Source: Oscillospiraceae bacterium
GTDB taxonomy: Bacteria > Bacillota > Clostridia > Oscillospirales > Oscillospiraceae
NCBI GenBank assembly: GCA_028708585.1
Contig: JAQVYO010000037.1
Location: 1 to 12,190, forward strand
DNA length: 12,190 nt
Direction: 5' to 3'
Shown: positions 1 through 5,084 of the stretch, piece by piece
How positions within the stretch are numbered: position 1 is the first letter of the stretch
Layout: each line of letters begins with the position of its first letter
Notes under the pieces: generated by a model
Told to the model about the DNA's origin: nothing
The model's database searches: none
What the model saw: only the letters and a program-made list of their open reading frames with translations
Program-made: the position numbers and the translations under genes

Positions 1-371
1 ATTATGTGCAGTATGCGCACGCCCGGATTTGCAGTCTCGTCGCCCTGTTGAACAGCGAGGGGGAGGCCGTGCCCCCCGCCGCCGCAATTGACCCTTCTCT
101 GTTAAACACGCCGGTTGAACAGTCCCTGATCAAAACGCTGGCTCTCCTCCCGGAAGAAATCCGCCTTGCCGCCAGAGACTATGATCCTTCCCGCATCAAC
201 CGCTATCTCATTGCGCTGGCGGGAGATTTCCATCGTTTTTACAACGCCAACCATATCAAAGGCGAAGAAAAAGCGCTTTTGTCCGCCCGCCTGAAGCTGG
301 CGGACACGGTGCGCAGCGTGCTTTCCAACTGCCTAAATCTGATCGGCGTTTCCGCTCCCCAAAAAATGTGA
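1..371 (+). CDS. argS: Arginyl-tRNA synthetase, C-terminal part (5' end outside the window)
   Basis: Class I aminoacyl-tRNA synthetase that charges tRNA-Arg with arginine in the cytoplasm. Only the last ~123 codons are present; the frame runs in from the left edge (first whole codon at base 3, reading Y-V-Q-Y-A-H-A-R-I). That string opens the DALR-type anticodon-binding helical domain of ArgS. It is followed by a helix containing RINRYLIALAGDFHRFYN, which matches the family's conserved 'RYL..LA..FH.FYN' stretch, and by the typical end LGVSAPQKM-like (here LIGVSAPQKM). The GTG at 6-8 is an internal valine codon, not a start. The stop is at 369-371. The end is intact and there is no frameshift. 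The downstream gene begins 151 bases later with its own ribosome binding site, so co-transcription is possible but not shown. Confidence 0.95.
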   Translation, partial: YVQYAHARICSLVALLNSEGEAVPPAAAIDPSLLNTPVEQSLIKTLALLPEEIRLAARDYDPSRINRYLIALAGDFHRFYNANHIKGEEKALLSARLKLADTVRSVLSNCLNLIGVSAPQKM

Positions 372-372
372 A

Positions 373-439
373 CGCCTTTTCGGCGCACGATTTTCAAGAG
401 GTTATCCTCTTCCGTTTGGGCGGCTGTGTTTTAGCCGCC
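373..439 (+). other. Three small inverted repeats in the argS 3' gap
   Basis: The gap after argS holds short perfect inverted repeats in a row. CGCC/GGCG (373-376, 382-385) has a 5-base loop. AAGAGG/CCTCTT (396-401, 406-411) has a TTAT loop. GGCGGCT/AGCCGCC (419-425, 433-439) has a 7-base loop. None is followed by a real T-tract, so intrinsic termination here would be weak. They may act as an mRNA 3'-end stabiliser or attenuator. The rest of the gap (440-522) is AT-rich, contains no convincing -35/-10 pair, and ends in the ribosome binding site of the next gene (AAAAGGAG, 505-512). Confidence 0.35.
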
Positions 440-522
440 GTATCTCAGGCTTCCAATCCCAGTTTGCATAATAATGAAAAAATCATTCATTTTTCTGCGT
501 CCTTAAAAGGAGAAATGAACTT

Positions 523-1740
523 ATGGACGACATCCCGTTACCCTTGCCGTTCTTAATGGACGGCGTTTCCAAAACAACAGTAAAGACGCTTGAGATTCCT
601 TCCGGGGTTTGCCCCGAACAATGGATCGCGGACCATCCGGATGGTCTCATCGCAACGCAAAGGGAATGTTGCCTTGCGGGCGCCAACGTGCTTTCCACAC
701 CCACATGGGGCGCCAATCCGCCCATGCTGGAACCGTTTGGCCTGGGCGGACAAACTTGGGAATTGAACGGTTCCTTAGCCGCCCTTCCGTTCGAGGCCGC
801 CTCCGGGTCCGTTCCGGCCGCCGGCGTCCTTTCCCGCACCGGGCTTCCGGTCCCCCCTCTGGGCCATACCGACTTTGAAACCATTGTAAACGTCTACGCC
901 CTTCAAGCGCGCGCTTTGGAACGGGCGGGCGTATCCTTTTTTCTGGCAGAGTCCATGGGCAGCATGGCGGAAGCCAGGGCGGCCTTGCTGGCTGTCCGGG
1001 AAAACACCAGCAAACCGATTCTGATTACATTCTCCTGTGATGGGGATGGCCACATCCCTTCCGGCGGAGACATTTTGGCCGCCCTGATTATCTGTCAAGG
1101 CATGGGCGCTTTCGCTTTCGGCATCGGAAGCTTTACCGGCAGCCTGTGCGACCTGGGCACTCAGATTCAGCGGCTTTATTTCTGCACCCATATCCCTCTG
1201 GCAGTCAATTGTGATTACCGCCTTTTGGCCCCTTCCTGTTCTCCGGACGAAGCGGCCGCTTTTGTGCCGGTTTTGGCCCAAGCCGGGGTCCGGATTTTCG
1301 GCGGCGCCGCCGATCCATCTTTTATCGCGGCGTTGCGCGGCGCAATGGACCGGCTTGATTTTTCCCGTTTCTCCTTTGCAAAGCAGGACCCGGGCGCCCT
1401 TTACTGCGCATCCGAGTGGGAAGCGCAGTTTATTTCTCCGCTGATCGACGTTGGAAAGGCCATTGAAATTTCCCCCAGCTTTGCGGAGGACCTTCTGTCC
1501 GCCGAAGGAGCCGCGGGAGGCGCAACGAAACTCTTTTTGTCCGAAGAAAACGACCTTTACATTTTTGCGGAAAATCAGTACATCATTCAAGACGCGCTCT
1601 GCCTTTCCTCTCACAGCCTCCAGCTCATGGAGCGGGCGCTCCGGCTTTATAACGGCCGGGCGTTTTACGACGGCACGGGAGATTTAAATCCGGAAGACTT
1701 GGCTCCCCTGGTGAGAAAATACGGCCTCGTCGTCTTATAA
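523..1740 (+). CDS. Homocysteine S-methyltransferase-family protein with a lost zinc site
   Basis: 405 residues, starting at ATG 523 ten bases after AAAAGGAG. The fold is recognised by order of motifs. LMDG (11-14) stands for the usual 'DGAMGT' opening, and LAGANVLSTPTWGAN (51-65) for 'AGADII.TNTFGAN'. LAESMGSMAEARAALLAV (141-158) stands for 'ETM.D..EA.AA..A', and ITFSCDGDGHIPSGGD (168-183) for the 'SFTFDEDG...G' strand. In working enzymes (MetH N-domain, BHMT, MmuM) zinc is held by Cys in 'G.NC..GP' and the pair in 'GGCC'. Here the first reads GIGSFTGS (200-207) and the second GGAA (260-263), so all three ligands seem absent. C230 in VNC lies at the 'PNAG' position and is not a substitute I can justify. 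Residues ~290-405 form an extra C-terminal part (AENQY, YNGRAFYDGTGDL, KYGLVVL) that loosely recalls the first strands of the pterin-binding domain following the homocysteine domain in MetH. Normal homocysteine methylation is doubtful; substrate unknown. No MetH B12 domain or met gene is adjacent. Confidence 0.7.
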   Translation: MDDIPLPLPFLMDGVSKTTVKTLEIPSGVCPEQWIADHPDGLIATQRECCLAGANVLSTPTWGANPPMLEPFGLGGQTWELNGSLAALPFEAASGSVPAAGVLSRTGLPVPPLGHTDFETIVNVYALQARALERAGVSFFLAESMGSMAEARAALLAVRENTSKPILITFSCDGDGHIPSGGDILAALIICQGMGAFAFGIGSFTGSLCDLGTQIQRLYFCTHIPLAVNCDYRLLAPSCSPDEAAAFVPVLAQAGVRIFGGAADPSFIAALRGAMDRLDFSRFSFAKQDPGALYCASEWEAQFISPLIDVGKAIEISPSFAEDLLSAEGAAGGATKLFLSEENDLYIFAENQYIIQDALCLSSHSLQLMERALRLYNGRAFYDGTGDLNPEDLAPLVRKYGLVVL

Positions 1741-1785
1741 ACAGGAAGCCCGCCTCCATTATTTTCTGGGGCGGGCTTCCTGTTT
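1739..1785 (+). terminator. Strong intrinsic terminator after the methyltransferase-like gene
   Basis: A perfect 16-bp inverted repeat, AAACAGGAAGCCCGCC (1739-1754) against its complement at 1770-1785, with a 15-base loop. It begins inside the TAA stop codon (1738-1740). The stem ends in TTT followed by ATATGTTT, so the T-tract is modest but the stem is long and GC-rich. The A-rich flank on the left would give T residues on the other strand, so it may work in both directions between these convergent genes. Confidence 0.85.
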
Positions 1786-1808
1786 ATATGTTTGTGCCAA
1801 ACAAATGC

Positions 1809-1840
1809 GCCCGCCCCGCGTAATCACACGCGGGGCGGGC
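1809..1840 (-). terminator. Intrinsic terminator of the SLH-protein gene
   Basis: A perfect 12-bp GC-rich stem, GCCCGCCCCGCG (1809-1820) against 1829-1840, with an 8-base loop. Read on the minus strand it lies 40 bases past the stop codon of the SLH gene and is followed by GCATTTGTTT, a usable if imperfect T-tract. A third small palindrome, TGTTTG-TGC-CAAACA (1789-1803), sits between the two terminators. Confidence 0.8.
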
Positions 1841-1879
1841 CTTTCATTGAGCCTATATAAAGCTCTGAATTACACTATA

Positions 1880-4519
1880 TTATGCGTTATAGTCAATGAT
1901 GTAAATATGCTGGATCTGATTGTCGTCAATGGTAACGGAGATCTTGGCTCCTGCGGAGATGCTGTCAACCGTATCTGTCGTTACATTGTTGAGGCTGTCA
2001 GCCGCATCCTGCACAGAGACCACGGTCACGTCGGAAGCAACAGACAGGGTCTTTGCGTAGGTCTTTGCGTCCTTCTTGTTTGTGTACTTAAACTGAATGG
2101 TTCCGTTGCCCGCATAGGTCACGTCAGCTGTGTCGTAGATGTTGCTGTCTGTGATGTTGCTGTCTGTGTCGTCGAGAACCGCGTAGCCGTTTTCATAGCT
2201 GAGGCTGTATACCTGGCCTTTTGCAATATCGCTCTTGTTCAGAACAGATACTTTTCCGGTGGTACCGTCGCTGTAGGCCACGGTGTAATCGTAAACCTCT
2301 TCGCCCTTATCGTTGGTATAATAATCCGGTCCGCTGATGACATAGACATAGTCTTCCGAGGCGGTGCTGGAAGTGCCGCTTACATAGACTGCCTTGGCCA
2401 CATAGCTGGAGCCGCTCTGAGAATAGGCGATGAATTTCACATTGCTGTTGGATGCGGTGGAAGGCAGGTTGCTCAGGCCCTTCACCACGGAAGTGGTGTC
2501 GCCGTTGCTGAAGAAGTAGAGGGTGTTGCTGTTGGCCACCACAGTCTTACTGTCATAATCGTAGGAAGCCGTTCCCTTCACTGCCGGGGTGGAGATTGCT
2601 TTACCTTTATCATACGCTGTTGTGGGCGCGATGGTCACGGTTCCGTCGCTGTTCATGGTGTAAGTGACGATCATGCCTTCCAGCGCATTGCCCTTACCAG
2701 GAATGGTCGTGGTGTTCCCGTTCAGGCCGTTGGACAGCATGGAAGCCATCGCCGTCTGCTTGACGCTGGAGGAAGAGTGGGTGTTGTCCACGGTCTGCGC
2801 CGTTTGACCCGCAGTATAATCCAGGATGCCATCCTTGTAGTTTAAGTACTTGGTGGCGGAAGCGGACAGGTTCACGGTATAAGCGGAAACGCTGCCGTCG
2901 TCCTTCAGAAGCTTAATGGAGCCGGTATAGTCGCCGAAGGCGCCCATTTCCGCGTTGGAAGCCAAAATCAGGGCATAGTTCTGCGTAGCTTCCACATAGT
3001 CGCCTGTGGCAATGATGTTGCCCTGGCTGTCCAGATAGAAGGTGGCGCTGTTGTTGACATAGGAACTATCATTTTTATAATCCTTAAGCGCATTGTTGGT
3101 CTTATTTTCCAGATTGGAGGCCGCATACTGCGTTCCGTCGATCACCAGCTTTTTGCCGCTGGTATACATCGTCGGGGTGCCGGAAACGGTTTCCACAGCG
3201 CTTAAGTAGTATGTGCCGTTGTAATTCACATAGAGGACATAGTCGCCCTTTGCGTAGCTGGCATAGTCCGCAACATCGTCAAAGTCGATGGAGCCGCTTA
3301 CTCCAGTCAGAGCCAGGGTCTCGCTGCTGGTGCTGTAAGAGGTGATTTTGGAAAGGGCATATTTTGTAAACAGGACATAGTCCACGGTGCCGTCGCCGTT
3401 ATTGTCCATAAAGCGGGTCTCGACGCCATTGCCCATCTTGCCGAGGATGGCGGACTCATCTGCTGTGCTGCTGGCTTTTGCGCCGTTCTCGCTGTAAGCC
3501 GTGGCGGAGCTCAGAGACAGATCGTTGTCATCCAGGAATTTATCCAGTTTGGTGGTGGTAGAATAAGAGGTGCAGGTGGTTGCAACCTTATTGTCGGAAG
3601 AGACAACAGGAGAACCCACCACAGTGGCAGTGGTTTTGCCGTAGTTCTTCACGTACAGGGAAACCTTCTGGCCCACTAAGTCATTGCTGGTATTCACGGT
3701 GTAAGTATCGCTCGCGGACTTGGCTTCGCCATTGACCGTTGCAACCTGAATGCGGGTTTTCCCTGCGGCGCATTTGCTGCCTGCCAGAGCGAAGACGTCG
3801 TTTGCCTCAACGTAGCCCTCGACTTCAGAAGCGTTAAAGTATCTTTGCAGAACGGTTTCGCCCGTGGGAACCGCTTTGCTGGTAACGCCGCCGCTGGTAG
3901 AGGGATAATAAACCAGAGACTCGTCCAGAATATTGTAGATGATCTGCGCCGCGTCGTCACGATTCAGCACGTTGCTGGTGATGAGGCTGGACAGTTCGTC
4001 ATAAAGTCCGTTCTGGTTGGCCAGCGCATCGGTCTTTGCGGACCAGCTGTTGCCTACGAGGCCTTCATAGCTGGCGTCATAGCCCAGAGCCACCAAGAGC
4101 ATTTTGGAAAGCTGGGAAGCGGTTACCATATCGTTGGGATGGAAGTAACCCTTTCCGTCGCCGGCAACAATGCCAAGGCTGGTGCAGTACTCAATGTAAG
4201 GAGAAGCCCAGTTGTCCACCGTATCCTTGTAGCTGACGGAATCGGGATTCCCCAGCACCGGGGTCTTTCCGCCGTTCAACACGACACAGGTGAGCTTTGC
4301 GGCTTCGCCGCGGGTCAGGCTTCCCGCCGGGTCATAGTAGGAGCCGTCTTCTTTACCGTTGATGATGCCCAGGCTGACCAGGGTTTCCACCGCAGCCGGA
4401 TGGGTAATCTTGTCTTTGTCGGTAAAGTCTTTGTACGCTGCGCTGGAGCCGATGACCATCACGCTGCAAAGCATGGCGACCATCATCATCAGCGAGAATA
4501 CTCTTTTGAGATTACGCAT
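1880..4519 (-). CDS. Secreted S-layer-homology (SLH) domain protein
   Basis: 879 residues. Residues 1-28 are a Sec signal peptide: basic start MRNLKR, hydrophobic core, and likely cleavage near SSAA. SLH repeat 1 (about 29-82) is good, with YKDFTD, a GIINGKEDGSYYDP core and LTRGEAAKL (R70). Repeat 2 (about 96-147) has GIVAGDGKGYFHPND, but its TRAE-like motif is VTASQLSK with the arginine lost. Repeat 3 (about 155-200) is degenerate with LNRDDAAQII (R187). SLH domains dock secreted proteins on pyruvylated wall polysaccharide. The remaining ~660 residues are beta-rich and heavy in Ser, Thr, Asn and Tyr, with no catalytic motif I recognise. One EF-hand-like calcium loop, DNNGDGTVD, lies at 372-380. 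The start ATG (4517-4519) follows AAGGAGG (4527-4533) by 7 bases. A near-consensus promoter and long leader suggest high expression, as expected of a surface-layer or major envelope protein. Whether it forms the S-layer itself cannot be told. Confidence 0.9.
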   Translation of the reverse strand: MRNLKRVFSLMMMVAMLCSVMVIGSSAAYKDFTDKDKITHPAAVETLVSLGIINGKEDGSYYDPAGSLTRGEAAKLTCVVLNGGKTPVLGNPDSVSYKDTVDNWASPYIEYCTSLGIVAGDGKGYFHPNDMVTASQLSKMLLVALGYDASYEGLVGNSWSAKTDALANQNGLYDELSSLITSNVLNRDDAAQIIYNILDESLVYYPSTSGGVTSKAVPTGETVLQRYFNASEVEGYVEANDVFALAGSKCAAGKTRIQVATVNGEAKSASDTYTVNTSNDLVGQKVSLYVKNYGKTTATVVGSPVVSSDNKVATTCTSYSTTTKLDKFLDDNDLSLSSATAYSENGAKASSTADESAILGKMGNGVETRFMDNNGDGTVDYVLFTKYALSKITSYSTSSETLALTGVSGSIDFDDVADYASYAKGDYVLYVNYNGTYYLSAVETVSGTPTMYTSGKKLVIDGTQYAASNLENKTNNALKDYKNDSSYVNNSATFYLDSQGNIIATGDYVEATQNYALILASNAEMGAFGDYTGSIKLLKDDGSVSAYTVNLSASATKYLNYKDGILDYTAGQTAQTVDNTHSSSSVKQTAMASMLSNGLNGNTTTIPGKGNALEGMIVTYTMNSDGTVTIAPTTAYDKGKAISTPAVKGTASYDYDSKTVVANSNTLYFFSNGDTTSVVKGLSNLPSTASNSNVKFIAYSQSGSSYVAKAVYVSGTSSTASEDYVYVISGPDYYTNDKGEEVYDYTVAYSDGTTGKVSVLNKSDIAKGQVYSLSYENGYAVLDDTDSNITDSNIYDTADVTYAGNGTIQFKYTNKKDAKTYAKTLSVASDVTVVSVQDAADSLNNVTTDTVDSISAGAKISVTIDDNQIQHIYIIDYNA
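2138..2167 (-). repeat. 15-bp perfect tandem duplication inside the SLH gene
   Basis: The unit GATGTTGCTGTCTGT (plus strand) occurs twice head to tail at 2138-2152 and 2153-2167. It is in frame and gives TDSNI-TDSNI at residues 785-794. This is a likely slippage or recent duplication site that would change the protein by whole five-residue steps. Confidence 0.9.
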
Positions 4520-4534
4520 GTATTTTCCTCCTTA

Positions 4535-4594
4535 TTAAAAATAAATAACTGAAGAAGTTCCCTGCATTTTCCCTCGTCTTCTTTCCCAATACAT
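4535..4594 (-). CDS. Possible 19-codon leader ORF upstream of the SLH gene
   Basis: In the SLH mRNA leader an ATG at 4592-4594 opens MYWERRRGKMQGTSSVIYF. It ends at TAA (4535-4537), immediately before the AAGGAGG of the SLH gene. It has its own strong Shine-Dalgarno (AAGGAGG, 4608-4614), but 13 bases away, longer than ideal. The peptide is basic at the start and has no run of one amino acid as in classic attenuators. It could couple translation into the main gene, or be chance. No homologue is known to me. Confidence 0.2.
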   Translation of the reverse strand: MYWERRRGKMQGTSSVIYF

Positions 4595-4601
4595 CGAAAG
4601 A

Positions 4602-4614
4602 TTTTCACCTCCTT
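4602..4614 (-). promoter_or_regulatory. Extra Shine-Dalgarno-like site in the SLH leader (possible mRNA stabiliser)
   Basis: The minus-strand sequence AAGGAGGTGAAAA is complementary to the end of 16S rRNA over more bases than the site actually used by the SLH gene (4527-4533), yet lies about 80 bases further upstream. Another purine-rich site, GGGGAGG, is at 4706-4712 near the mRNA 5' end. In Bacillus such start-less sites (the STAB-SD of cry3A) hold a ribosome that protects long-lived mRNAs. That role here is inference; the alternative is translation of the short leader ORF. Confidence 0.4.
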
Positions 4615-4682
4615 ATCGGATGCTCCACATTCAATCGCAATAAAAAGTTTTAAAAACCTTCTGAACATATAAAAACAAGAAA

Positions 4683-4696
4683 ATTTTGGGCAAAAT
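4683..4696. promoter_or_regulatory. Perfect palindrome in the early SLH leader
   Basis: ATTTTG-GG-CAAAAT is a 6+2+6 inverted repeat starting about 30 bases downstream of the predicted -10 box of the SLH promoter. It could be an operator for a dimeric repressor or a tiny RNA hairpin; two-base loops are unfavourable in RNA, which leans towards DNA binding. No regulator is identified. Confidence 0.3.
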
Positions 4697-4725
4697 GCTT
4701 GTGAACCTCCCCGCGATACAGTTTA

Positions 4726-4754
4726 ACTATACGCATCTAAATTACCAAAGTCAA
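4726..4754 (-). promoter_or_regulatory. SigA-type promoter of the SLH gene
   Basis: On the minus strand TTGACT (4749-4754) and TATAGT (4726-4731) are separated by exactly 17 bases. Each hexamer matches 5 of 6 consensus bases. Transcription would start near 4719, giving a leader of about 200 nt. This is the best promoter in the window and fits an abundant envelope protein. Confidence 0.75.
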
Positions 4755-4957
4755 TAGAATTTTCCATTTTGTAACACAACTGAAACATTGCAGTCCATTT
4801 TCCCCAGCAAATTGGATTTTCGGTCTTGAGTTGTACTGGAAACGCCTTTCTCAGAGCGCCAGACTACCAAAGTAGGCTCCCTTGCCTGATACCCGATAAA
4901 AGAACTGCATGAGGTACGCTTACCGCTTCTCTGCGCAATTTCAAAAACCATCCCCGT
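4755..4957 (-). repeat. Gene-free stretch, possible degenerate dispersed repeat
   Basis: About 200 bases between the SLH promoter and the EF-G terminator without a convincing gene. On the minus strand one open frame (4951 to 4751, 66 codons) lacks a proper ribosome binding site and ends SVVLQNGKFY. A second frame reads MQFFYRVSGKGAYFGSLAL from 4910 to 4851. Both have protein-like composition but each is short, and they overlap. This pattern is seen when a conserved non-coding repeat, or remnant of one, gives spurious short ORFs in many places. The assignment rests on appearance only; no terminal repeats or target duplication are visible. Confidence 0.25.
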
Positions 4958-5003
4958 TCAGCCGGAACAGTCGGAGAAGGGAACTTGTCTCCAAAAACGC
5001 CTG

Positions 5004-5048
5004 AAAAAAAGCCCAAAGCAGGCGCAGGCGCGCCCGTTTTGGGCTTTT
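5004..5048 (-). terminator. Intrinsic terminator of the EF-G-like gene
   Basis: Read on the minus strand, AAAAGCCCAAA (5038-5048) pairs with TTTGGGCTTTT (5007-5017), an 11-bp outer stem. The intervening bases form a further GC-rich inner hairpin. A run of seven T residues (minus strand, 5004-5010) overlaps and follows the stem. It lies 37 bases past the stop codon. Confidence 0.9.
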
Positions 5049-5084
5049 CTGTTCAAAAGAATCTGGGGGTCTTTGCAGGAACGC

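Noticed and set aside
368..556. 62-codon ORF overlapping the argS stop by four bases
   Set aside because: The ATGTGA overlap looks like translational coupling, but there is no Shine-Dalgarno match. The frame crosses the inverted repeats and runs into the next gene's start, and the product has no recognisable features.
775..1614. 279-codon minus-strand frame opposite the methyltransferase-like gene
   Set aside because: The composition is Arg/Gly/Gln-rich without any domain, and the plus strand has clear family motifs.
1805..2845. 346-codon open frame on the plus strand, antisense to the SLH gene
   Set aside because: It lies opposite the end of a clearly coding SLH protein, starts inside a terminator hairpin, has no ribosome binding site, and gives a Val/Gly/His-rich product of low complexity.
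3845..4552. 235-codon plus-strand frame opposite the SLH N-terminus
   Set aside because: The opposite strand encodes an unmistakable signal peptide and SLH domains; this is a shadow frame.
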